From assembly GCA_945906725.1 (NCBI GenBank), contig CAMDRI010000016.1, positions 1 to 51,086 of the forward strand: a stretch of 51,086 nt of DNA, in the 5' to 3' direction. The stretch is from Candidatus Kuenenia stuttgartensis. GTDB taxonomy: Bacteria; Planctomycetota; Planctomycetia; Planctomycetales; Planctomycetaceae. Shown piece after piece: positions 1-8,400 of the stretch; position 1 is the first letter of the stretch, and each line of letters begins with the position of its first letter. The translations under genes were made by a program, and so were the position numbers. Below the pieces are notes generated by a model. It was not told where the DNA came from and ran no database searches. It saw only the letters and a program-made list of their open reading frames with translations.

Positions 1-150
1 TTCTGCGCCCATTGCGGTCAGTCCCAACGCTTCGTCGAGTTCGCGGTAGGCCAGCAGTCCGGCGTCGGTCGTGATCTGACTACCCAAGAACTTCAGCTTC
101 AAGCGTCTGTCAAAACCGACCCGCAAATCCTCGTTTTTCGCGTCACCCAT
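1..150 (-). CDS. IS1380-family transposase, N-terminal 50 residues, runs off the window
   Basis: The minus strand from ATG at 150 reads 50 codons without a stop to the window edge. It starts [19 protein letters not shown] and continues with a segment containing [18 protein letters not shown]. This matches the conserved N-terminus of IS1380-type DDE transposases (the '[14 protein letters not shown]' block). Only the N-terminus is visible, so integrity cannot be judged. The outer end of the element should lie between about 151 and 240, but no inverted repeat could be fixed because the other end is outside the window. The element appears to be inserted next to or into an IS3-type relic. Confidence 0.7.
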   Translation of the reverse strand, partial: MGDAKNEDLRVGFDRRLKLKFLGSQITTDAGLLAYRELDEALGLTAMGAE

Positions 151-239
151 TGGGTTCCCCTGTCACCTTGACACATCTTGGCAGCAAACCCCTGTTTTTC
201 AGGTGTGTGGCGCAAATCGCATGCCGAGGCGAGGGAAGT

Positions 240-467
240 CATCTGGGAAATGCGGGATTGATGATCGTCTTCGGTCATTTCGAGTTCGGTCTTCATAGTC
301 GTAGTCTGCCGCGGCGGTTCGGCGCGGCTCGTGCTTTGACGGATCTGGGCACGTCGAAGGATTGTGCGGCAGCGTGTGCTTGCGTATTGGCCGCCGCGGT
401 CGGTGCGATGGATCAATTCCTTGTCGGGTTGACGTTCACGGATGAAACATGTCTCACCACAAATCAA
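240..467 (-). pseudogene. IS3-family transposase relic (DDE catalytic region)
   Basis: A minus-strand frame contains RERQPDKELIHRTDRGGQYA, followed by IRQSTSR and TELEMTEDD. It matches the catalytic core of IS3-type transposases (LIHHTDRGGQYAS ... MRQSMSR ... TELEMTE). The segment that should read 'GDCYDNAFMESFFGT' is scrambled, so the Glu of the DDE triad is lost, and neither the N-terminal half nor the C-terminus is present. It is a decayed fragment squeezed between the IS1380 end and the recombinase relic. Confidence 0.65.
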
Positions 468-489
468 GGCGATGGTTCAGTTATAACGA

Positions 490-1146
490 CTGACAGATCT
501 ACGGCCCGGCGAAGTTACCGTCATGCGACCGTTTGACATCGACTGTTCCGACGAGGTCTGGGTGTACCGGCCGATCGGGGATAAGACCACGCACCTCGAC
601 GTCCGAAAGGAGGTCCCTCTCAGCCCCAAGTCGCAGGAGCTTCTACGCCCGTTTCTGACCCGCGCACCGGACGCCTTCTTGTTCTCGCCGCGCGAGGCCG
701 AGGACTGGCGCAACAAGCAGCGAACTGTTCGTCGCGACCCGAAATGGAAGACCAAGATCTTTCCGTGTGAGTTGCTTGCCCGCGAGTGCCGCCGACAAAA
801 AGCCAAAACGCGGGTTTCCAAGCGACCGAAACGGGACCGGTATGACGCACCCGCTTATCGGCGGGCGATCGATTACGCTATCGCCAAAGTCAAACGAGTT
901 GGTGTCACGATCCCACACTGGCACCCGCATCAACTCCGGCACACGCGAGCCACCGAGGTCCATCGCCGTTATGATGTTGAAGCCGCCGAGGTCGTGCTGT
1001 GCTATACTCGGGCCGACGTGACCGAGATTCATACCGAAAGGAATTTCGGTCTATCGGCGAAGATCGCGAAGGAGATGGGGTGGTGCCTGGCGTTATGGTT
1101 GCTGTCGGCGACCGCTGCGAAATCGCAGATGCGTTGCGTGACTTAG
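490..1146 (+). pseudogene. Truncated tyrosine recombinase (phage-type integrase), catalytic domain
   Basis: The frame reads DLRPGEVTVMRPFDID, then WVYRP, HPHQLRHTRATEVHRRYDVE and later TRADVTEIHTERNF. These are the Arg I region, the HxLRH box and the segment where the final H/Y of a tyrosine recombinase normally lies. An in-frame TAA at 484-486 precedes LRPGEV, so the N-terminal SAM-like domain is gone. The nucleophile region reads IHTERN where intact relatives have a Tyr (such as VYAERD), so the catalytic Tyr appears replaced. After KIAKEMG at about 1078 the sequence switches to unrelated DNA and the frame closes at 1146. It is inactive by inspection. Confidence 0.65.
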
Positions 1147-1315
1147 CGACGGCGACTTCTTCGGCGAGATCGAACTGTTCAAAAATGTGGCCCGCACTGC
1201 GACGATCAAGACGACAGTTCTGCTCTCGCTGTCGCGCTCGGCTTTTTTGCAAACACTTGCCGATAGCCCGGCGTTGCGTGAAGAACTCGACCGAGTGATG
1301 ACGCAACGCAACTGA
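1085..1315 (+). pseudogene. Remnant of a cyclic-nucleotide-binding (CNB/Crp-type) domain protein, C-terminal part
   Basis: From 1142 one frame reads LSDGDFFGEIELFKNVARTA, continues to LLSLSRSAFLQTLADSPALR and ends at TGA 1313-1315. This is the phosphate-binding cassette and following helices of a CNB domain; GDFFGEIELF...ARTAT corresponds to the family's GE(I/L)ALF...RTAT signature. The preceding strand (MVAVGDRCEIADALRDL) is in another frame, so a frameshift lies near 1141. No start codon or N-terminal half exists; the 5' side abuts the recombinase relic. It ends about 70 bases before the cyclase start. I infer it was the 3' end of a gene in the same cyclic-nucleotide cassette. Confidence 0.6.
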
Positions 1316-1385
1316 ACTGCAGGAATCTTGGGAAACCCTTGCACCTTGTCGCCAACAACCTGATCGATTGACTGGAATATGTTTT

Positions 1386-3299
1386 ATGGCTGAATCGCAA
1401 CGAGGTGTCGTAGAGTTAATTGTCAACGGTCCGGACGGACAAGAACTTCGACAGCAATTGGTTGAAGGACAGACTCTGCGATTGGGACGTGCGCCGGCCA
1501 AAGGATTGGCAATCACCTGGGATCGGACGATCTCTCGCGAGCACGCCGACCTGTGCTGGCGGCACGGCAAGTTGTCGGTCGCCTGTCTAGCCACCGCATC
1601 GAACGCAATCAATCTGGACGGGAAGATGCTGCGTGATGTCGTCGTGGGCGACGCGGAGACCTTTGAGATTGGGCAAACCAGTTTCTTTGTTTCCGTAACA
1701 AACCTTCCGTCCGAGGCGAACACCGGAACGCTCCAGCTCGAGCCAGCCGTTTCATTGCCGGCACCAACGGCAGAAGAAGAACCCAAGCAGGAATTTGAAA
1801 CCCACGACACCACTGACGAGGTCGAAGAGCACTCGTACCAAGCCAGCGAACTCAAGAATGTGGCGTTCGGCGATACCGAGCGGCAAATGGAAGTGCTCTC
1901 AATGCTTCCGGAAATGATCTCGGAAGCACAGACCGATGTGGACTTGGCGCTGCTGCTGTGCCGCATGCTGCTGGACGCGATCCCCCCGGCAGTCGCAGTG
2001 GCGGTCACGATGTTCGATGAATCCGACGTTCACGAAATGCAGCGTCTAAACGATCCGAATGCGGCCATACCGAAGCCGAAGATGATGCGTGTGCAGACAC
2101 GAGATGATTTTGAGGGCCGCTTCATGCCCAGCCGCAAGCTGCTTCGCAAGGCGTTGCGGCAAGGTGAAAGCATGATGCACATTGTCGGCGAAATGGAGAG
2201 CGGTGGTGCTCAGTTCACCATGGCAAGTTCTCTGGGATGGGCGTTCTGCGCACCGATCACAGCGGCGTCTTGCTTGGGATGGTGTTTGTATGTTTCGGGA
2301 GAAGGGGGACGCGATGGGAATAACTTTGTCGCCGAAGATGACCTGAAGGGCGACCTCCGATTTACGCAACTCGTCGCGCAGTTGATCGGCTCCATTCGCA
2401 CGGTGCGGACGCTGCAAGAGCACACCACACAGTTGTCGGCGTTCTTTTCGCCGAAAGTCATCGCCAACCTCACGAAGAAAGGTGGAGCCGGCGACATCCT
2501 GGTCCCCTCGCGACGTGACATCACGGTGCTGTTCTGCGATGTGCGTGGATTCTCTCGCAAGTCGGAACAACTTCAGGACAAGTTGGAAGAACTTCTCGAC
2601 TGCGTCAAAGCCGCGCTGTCCGCGATGACCGGTGGCATCTTGGCGTTCGACGGATCAATCGCCGACTTTCAAGGAGATGCTGCGCTCGGCTTTTGGGGTT
2701 GGCCAACTCCACTACCTGATGGTCCGATTTCCGCATGCCGTGCGGCGCTGGCGATCATGCAAGTTTTCAAATTGCCGTTGGAGGAGCAGGGCTTGCTCGA
2801 AGGATTCTCGTGTGGCGTTGGGATTGCTCACGGCCAAGCCATTGCCGGACAGATCGGCACATCGCAGCAAGCCAAAATCGGAGTCTTCGGCCCGGTCGTG
2901 AACCAAGGCTCGCGCATCGAGGGAATGACTCGGATGTTCGACGTGGGCGTTTGCATTGATGAAACGACCGCGAACTTTGTCCGCCGCCTGATGCCACCCG
3001 AGGAGGGCCGCGTCCGCCGCTTGGCTCGCGTGAGGCCCAAGGGAATGGATACGGCTATCGAAATCAGCGAATTGTTGCCTCCCGAAAGCGAATGCCCGCA
3101 ACTCACGGCGGCAATCGTGTCCGCCCACGAACTGGCCGTCGAGCATGTCATCGCTGGTCGGTGGGCCAATGCCATCGAGATTCTCCGACCGCGGGCCGAA
3201 TCGGATACTCCCGCAAAAGTCTTGCTTAAACACATGGCCGAGTTCGACAACCAGCCACCGGCCGATTGGGATGGAGCATTTCGGCTGACCAGCAAATGA
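1386..3299 (+). CDS. FHA-GAF-class III adenylate/guanylate cyclase
   Basis: Predicted to make cAMP or cGMP. An FHA domain occupies about residues 8-100 (LRLGRAPAKGLAITWDRTIS, then SREHADL), the phosphothreonine-binding fold. A GAF-like region lies at about 155-330. A class III cyclase domain follows at about 380-550: VLFCDVRGFS carries the first metal-binding Asp, FQGDAALGFWG the second, and VVNQGSRIEGMTR the transition-state Asn and Arg. The residues that choose ATP or GTP are not obvious, so the substrate is open. Start: TTG at 1368 is in frame, but ATG at 1386 (MAESQRG) is preferred. FHA-cyclases are typically controlled by Ser/Thr phosphorylation, and planctomycetes have many such kinases (one lies at 50432). 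A CNB-domain relic lies upstream and a phosphodiesterase relic downstream, so this gene is the survivor of a cyclic-nucleotide cassette. Confidence 0.85.
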   Translation: MAESQRGVVELIVNGPDGQELRQQLVEGQTLRLGRAPAKGLAITWDRTISREHADLCWRHGKLSVACLATASNAINLDGKMLRDVVVGDAETFEIGQTSFFVSVTNLPSEANTGTLQLEPAVSLPAPTAEEEPKQEFETHDTTDEVEEHSYQASELKNVAFGDTERQMEVLSMLPEMISEAQTDVDLALLLCRMLLDAIPPAVAVAVTMFDESDVHEMQRLNDPNAAIPKPKMMRVQTRDDFEGRFMPSRKLLRKALRQGESMMHIVGEMESGGAQFTMASSLGWAFCAPITAASCLGWCLYVSGEGGRDGNNFVAEDDLKGDLRFTQLVAQLIGSIRTVRTLQEHTTQLSAFFSPKVIANLTKKGGAGDILVPSRRDITVLFCDVRGFSRKSEQLQDKLEELLDCVKAALSAMTGGILAFDGSIADFQGDAALGFWGWPTPLPDGPISACRAALAIMQVFKLPLEEQGLLEGFSCGVGIAHGQAIAGQIGTSQQAKIGVFGPVVNQGSRIEGMTRMFDVGVCIDETTANFVRRLMPPEEGRVRRLARVRPKGMDTAIEISELLPPESECPQLTAAIVSAHELAVEHVIAGRWANAIEILRPRAESDTPAKVLLKHMAEFDNQPPADWDGAFRLTSK

Positions 3300-3336
3300 G
3301 ATCCCGACGGAAATCTAGCTCCCGGAATCAAACATC

Positions 3337-3861
3337 ATGCGTATCGGCTTGCTGGCCTCCATCACCGGGCCAACACCGACCTATCAATTCGCGATGTCTT
3401 ACCTGATCAACGATTGCGTGGCGATTGACGTCGGTGCGATCGGCTTTGCAACCCTCTCCGTACAGCGAGCCATCCTGCATGTGTTCCTGTCGCATGTGCA
3501 TTTGGAGCACATTGTCTCACTGCCCATCTTCTTGGACAACGTTTACGAACCAGGTCCTGAAGCCGTCTCTCTGTACGCCTGGCAACTAACATGAGAGGCT
3601 CTGCAACAGCGTGCCATTCCCCACCTCAAGGCCATCTTTCTGGAGTCGAGTTTTCCAAGTTCATTACAATGGCTCACCGACAAGACTAATCATCTCACAA
3701 GCACAACCTTCGCAGCCGAAGTGGCGAAGTCTGGACTCCGTGTCCCGTTTTACGCGATACACATCAAACCGGATTTTCAGGAAATCATCTTTGGCGAATT
3801 GCAGCGCCACGGACTCGACAATCTGCACATTCTTGAACCCGATCGGGACTACGAGTTCTAG
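3337..3861 (+). pseudogene. Metallo-beta-lactamase-fold cyclic nucleotide phosphodiesterase, internally deleted
   Basis: The first 85 codons (3337-3591) read MRIGLLASITG, then FAMSYLINDCVAIDVGAIGF and HVFLSHVHLEHIVSLPIFLD. This is the N-terminus of the class II-type MBL-fold cAMP phosphodiesterases; the family motif is THxHxDH, here SHVHLEH with the Asp changed to Glu. TGA at 3592-3594 closes the frame. The same frame then resumes with LKAIFLESSFP, FYAIHIKPDFQEI and a C-terminal [10 protein letters not shown] up to TAG 3859-3861, which is the family's C-terminus. Roughly 80-100 residues of the middle, with the remaining metal ligands, are absent. The likely history is an in-frame deletion plus a stop. 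It starts 37 bases after the cyclase, which suggests an original two-gene operon for making and breaking a cyclic nucleotide. Confidence 0.65.
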
Positions 3862-5342
3862 GGCAACTGCGTGCTGCCCATCAAGAATAGGTCGCACTCG
3901 CGAGCGCATTCGCGGCCTTCGTTGATGGCCCAGACGATCAGGCTTTGGCCGCGGCGGCAGTCGCCGGACGCGAACACGCCAGGGATGCTGGTGGCGTACT
4001 TGCCGTAGCCTGCTTTGAAGTTCGATCGCGGGTCCAACTCGATGCCGAGCTGATCGGCCATCAACTTCTCCGGGCCGAGGAACCCCAAAGCGAGGAACAC
4101 GAGATCGCATTCCAATTCGACTTCAGTACCTTCGACACGGCTGAACGGCGCGCCCCCCTTCACCGCCTTCGACCAATCGACTTTGACTGCCGTCAGCGAT
4201 TTGAGACTTCCGTTCGCGTCGCCGTTGAACCGCACCGTGTCGATCGAAAACGTGCGCGGGTCGGCCCCGAATTTCGCAGCGGCCTCGGCGTGTCCGTAAT
4301 CGATACGGAAAATGCGAGGCCATTGCGGCCACGGATTATTTACGGCTCGTTCGTCCGGAGGCTGCGGGACGATCTCGAAATTCAGCAGGCTGGAACAACC
4401 TTGCCGCATCGACGTGCCGAGACAGTCGTTGCCCGTGTCACCGCCGCCGATCACGATGACTTTCTTCCCCTCGGCATTCAGAAACTTGCCGTCGCGGAGG
4501 TCCGAGTCCAGCAGACTCTTCGTGTTGCCGTGCAGAAACTCCATCGCGAAATGCACCCCCTTGAGGTCTCGGCCTGGGATTGGCAAGTCGCGCGGCTTGG
4601 TCGCTCCGGTCGCCAGTACGATGGCGTCGTTCTCTTCGCGGAGATGCACGGCGTCGATGTCCTTGCCGACTTCGCAGCTCGTCACGAACTTCACACCCTC
4701 ATCAGCCATCAGGTTGACGCGCCGCTGCACGACCCACTTTTCGAGCTTCATGTTCGGGATGCCGTACATCAGCAGCCCGCCGATCCTGTCGGCTCGTTCG
4801 TAGACCGTGACCGTATGCCCGGCTCGATTGAGCTGCTGCGCCGACGCCAATCCTGCTGGCCCCGATCCAATGACCGCGACTCTCTTGCCTGTGCGCTGCG
4901 TCGGGATTTGCGGCTTCACCCAGCCTTCATCAAAACCTTTGTCGATGATCGCGCACTCGATGTTCTTGATCGTCACCGCCGGCGACGTGATGCCGAGCAC
5001 GCACGAACCTTCACACGGAGCGGGACAGACTCGACCGGTGAATTCCGGAAAGTTGTTCGTCTTGTGCAGCCGATCGAGAGCCTCGCGCCAGTGACCGCGA
5101 AAGATCAAATCGTTCCATTCCGGAATCAGATTGTTGACTGGACACCCCGACGCCATGTTGCCAATCAAGCCGCCCGTGTGGCAGAACGGCACGCCGCAAT
5201 CCATGCAGCGAGCACCCTGCTTGCGCAGGTCTTCCTCGAGCATGTGGTGATGAAACTCACGCCAATCCAAAATCCGCAACGCCGGATCCCGATCCGTCGG
5301 CAACTGCCGTTCGAACTCCATGAAGCCTGTCGGCTTACCCAT
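3858..5342 (-). CDS. gltD: Glutamate synthase (NADPH) small subunit
   Basis: The beta subunit takes electrons from NADPH and passes them through FAD and [4Fe-4S] clusters to the large subunit. Visible landmarks in order: N-terminal Cys-rich domain with [21 protein letters not shown] and [12 protein letters not shown]-binding [13 protein letters not shown] at about 160; NADPH-binding GGGDTGNDC at about 300; C-terminal [14 protein letters not shown]. The length of 494 aa is normal. I chose ATG 5342 (MGKPTGF), the usual family start; a GTG three codons upstream (5351) is possible. It lies 93 bases downstream of gltB with a hairpin between. The last 4 bases overlap, tail to tail, with the phosphodiesterase relic. 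Confidence 0.95.
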   Translation of the reverse strand: MGKPTGFMEFERQLPTDRDPALRILDWREFHHHMLEEDLRKQGARCMDCGVPFCHTGGLIGNMASGCPVNNLIPEWNDLIFRGHWREALDRLHKTNNFPEFTGRVCPAPCEGSCVLGITSPAVTIKNIECAIIDKGFDEGWVKPQIPTQRTGKRVAVIGSGPAGLASAQQLNRAGHTVTVYERADRIGGLLMYGIPNMKLEKWVVQRRVNLMADEGVKFVTSCEVGKDIDAVHLREENDAIVLATGATKPRDLPIPGRDLKGVHFAMEFLHGNTKSLLDSDLRDGKFLNAEGKKVIVIGGGDTGNDCLGTSMRQGCSSLLNFEIVPQPPDERAVNNPWPQWPRIFRIDYGHAEAAAKFGADPRTFSIDTVRFNGDANGSLKSLTAVKVDWSKAVKGGAPFSRVEGTEVELECDLVFLALGFLGPEKLMADQLGIELDPRSNFKAGYGKYATSIPGVFASGDCRRGQSLIVWAINEGRECARECDLFLMGSTQLP

Positions 5343-5399
5343 CGCACTCACTCACTTTCTGTCGTTCTTCGCGGTCTTCGCTGAATGCTCAAAATGGAA

Positions 5400-5421
5400 G
5401 GCGACGTAGGGTCACGTCGCC
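5400..5421. repeat. Hairpin between gltB and gltD
   Basis: A perfect 8-bp inverted repeat GGCGACGT...ACGTCGCC with a 6-base loop lies in the gltB-gltD gap. No strong T-run follows on the minus strand, so it looks more like an intercistronic stabilising or processing hairpin than a terminator. Any effect on the gltB:gltD ratio is inference. Confidence 0.5.
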
Positions 5422-5435
5422 GAAGATTTCTGTGA

Positions 5436-8400
5436 CTAGATTTGCCCCGCTGCAGTCACCACGACCTTGCCGGTTTTGGCCGGGCCTTCCTTCGCCATCT
5501 CTGCCAACGCCCGCTTGTAGTCCACCGGCATCACCTTGTGGAAATGCGTCAGCTCGGTGGACCAATTGGCGAGGATACGCTTCGCGACGCTGCTACCGGT
5601 GTAGTTCGCGTGGTTCGAGATCAGCCTCTTGAGGTCGGAGATGTCGGTCTCGGCTTCGAGCTTTTCGAGTTCGACCATTTCGGGATTGCAGTTGGCTTTG
5701 AACTCGGCGTGCGGGTCGTAGACGTAGGCGATGCCGCCGCTCATGCCGGCGGCGAAATTGCGACCCGTGGGGCCGAGCACCACGGCTCGGCCGCCGGTCA
5801 TGTATTCCAGGCCGTGGTCGCCGCAGCCTTCGACGACTGCCTCGGCTCCGCTGTTGCGGACGCAGAATCGCTCGGCAGCGACCCCGCAGAAATACGCTTC
5901 GCCGGCAATCGCTCCGTACAACGCCACGTTGCCGATAATGATGTTCTTGTCGCTCTCGAACGTTGCGGCCTTCGGCGGATAGATGATGACTCGGCCGCCG
6001 CTCAGCCCCTTACCGACGTAGTCGTTCGCGTCGCCGTCGAGTTCCAGCGTCACGCCATGCACGGCCCAAGCTCCGAAGCTCTGGCCGGCGTGGCCGGTGA
6101 ACTTCAGGTGAATCGTGTCGTCCGGTAGACCTTTCTCCTTCCAGCGTTTACTGACTTCGTGAGACAGCGTTGTGCCGGTCGCTCGATCGGTGTTCACGAT
6201 GCGAAACTCCTTCCGCAGTTTCGTGCCGTTATCGATCGCCTCGCGGCAGGCCGGGATCAGTGTCGTCTGGTCGAGCGTGTATTCCAGACCGTGCTTCTGG
6301 CCGATCGAGCAATAGGTGCTGACGTCGGGTCGCGGCTTGGCGGCGGGCGTGAGGATCGGCGTGAGGTCGATGCCCTTCGCTTTCCAGTGCAGGATCGCTT
6401 CGTCGGTTTCGAGCAGATCGACTCGACCGACTAGTTCGTTGATCGTGCGAATGCCGAGCGCGGCCATAATCTCGCGGCATTCTTCGGCGACCATGAAGAA
6501 GTAATTGATGACGTGCTCTGGCTGTCCGTTGAACTTCTCGCGGAGCTTCGGGTCTTGCGTCGCGATGCCAACTGGGCAAGTGTTGAGGTGACACTTCCGC
6601 ATCATGATACAGCCGAGCACGATCAACGGTGCGGTCGCGAAGCCGAACTCTTCGGCTCCCAACATGCAGGCGATCGCGATGTCGCGGCCAGTCTTCAACT
6701 GGCCGTCGGTCTGCAAGCGGACGCGGCTGCGGAGGTCGTTCATCACCAGCGTCTGGTGAGTCTCCGCGATGCCGAGTTCCCACGGCAGTCCGGCACTCTT
6801 GATGGACGTCAGCGGACTCGCGCCGGTTCCTCCTTCGGTCCCGGCGATCGTGATGTTGTCGGCGTGACCTTTCGCAACTCCGGCCGCGATTGTGCCGACG
6901 CCAACTTCGCTGACCAATTTCACGCTCACACGAGCCGATGGGTTTGCGTTCTTCAAATCGAAAATGAGTTGAGCGAGATCCTCGATCGAATAGATGTCGT
7001 GATGCGGCGGCGGGCTGATGAGTCCGACACCCGGCGTGCTGTGCCGAGTCGCCGCGATGATCTTGTCGACCTTGTGGCCGGGGAGTTCGCCTCCCTCGCC
7101 GGGCTTGGCCCCTTGAGCGATCTTGATCTGCAACTCGTCGGCGTTCGTCAGATACCAACTCGACACGCCGAACCGGCCGCTCGCGACTTGCTTGATCGCC
7201 GAGCGTTTCGAATCGCCGTTCGGTTCCGGCTGGAAGCGTTTGTAGTCCTCGCCTCCCTCGCCGGTGTTGCTCTTGCCGCCGATGCGGTTCATCGCAACCG
7301 CCAGAGATTCGTGAGCATCCGCCGAGATCGACCCGTAACTCATCGCGCCGGTGCAGAAGCGTTTCACGAGTTCAGCCGCCGGTTCGACCTGATCCAACGG
7401 AATCGCCGCAATGCCGGTCTTGATTTTCAGCAGGCCGCGCAGGAAGCAGCCTTTGTGGGTCTCCAAATTGACGATGTCGGCGAACCGCTTGTACGACAGT
7501 TTGTCCCCCGATCGAGCGGCGTTCTGAATCTCGGCGATCGTGAACGGATTCCAGGCGTGCTTCTCGCCGGTCTTCCGCCAGTGGAACTCACCGGGGTTCG
7601 GCAGCACCGGCAACGCTTGCGAGTCGCGCGGCGGATAACCGATCTCGTGCCGCTGCATCGCTTCCTTGCCGAGCACCTCGAAGTCGACCCCCTTGATCCG
7701 ACTGGACGTCCCCGCGAAGCAATAATCGACGACGCTCTCGTTCAGGCCGAGTGCCTCGAAAATCTGAGCACCCTTGTACGACTGCAAAGTCGAGATGCCC
7801 ATCTTGCCCATGACCTTGAGCATCCCCTTCTCGACCGCTTTGCGATACGCGGCGACGATTTTCTCGTCGGTCCACTTGTCTTCGATCGTGCCGTCCTCGC
7901 GGCTCTGACGAATCGCCTCGAACGCGAGATACGGATTGATCGCGTCCGCTCCGTAGCCGGCCAACAGACAGTGATGATGGACTTCACGAGCTTCGCCGGT
8001 CTCGACCACGATGCCGATGCGCGTTCGCAATTCGTTTCGCACGAGATGTTGATGCACCGCTCCTATCGCCAGCAGCGCACTGACCGGCACGCGATCCGGC
8101 CCAGTGCTGCGATCCGACAACACGATCAAGCTGAATCCGCTGTTGATCGCCTGCGTCGCTTCCTGGCAGATCCGTTCGAGGCACCAGCGCAATCCAGGAT
8201 CCCCCTGCGATCGCGGAAAAGTGATGTCGATCGTCTTCGTTTTCCAATTGCGATAGTTGAGGTGCCGGATCGCCGCCAACTCTTCGTTCGTCAGGATCGG
8301 ATTCGGCACGACGAGCCGGTGACATTGCCGCTCGGTCGTGTCGAGCAGGTTCCCTTCCGGCCCGATGAAGCACCCCAGCGACATGATGACCTCTTCGCGG

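Noticed and set aside
905-2008. A 367-codon minus-strand frame across the recombinase relic and the cyclase N-terminus
   Set aside because: Covers unrelated plus-strand sequences and is Ser/Arg-rich; no domain evidence.
3945-5384. A 479-codon plus-strand frame opposite gltD
   Set aside because: Antisense shadow; composition is arginine-rich and there is no recognisable motif, while gltD is unambiguous.
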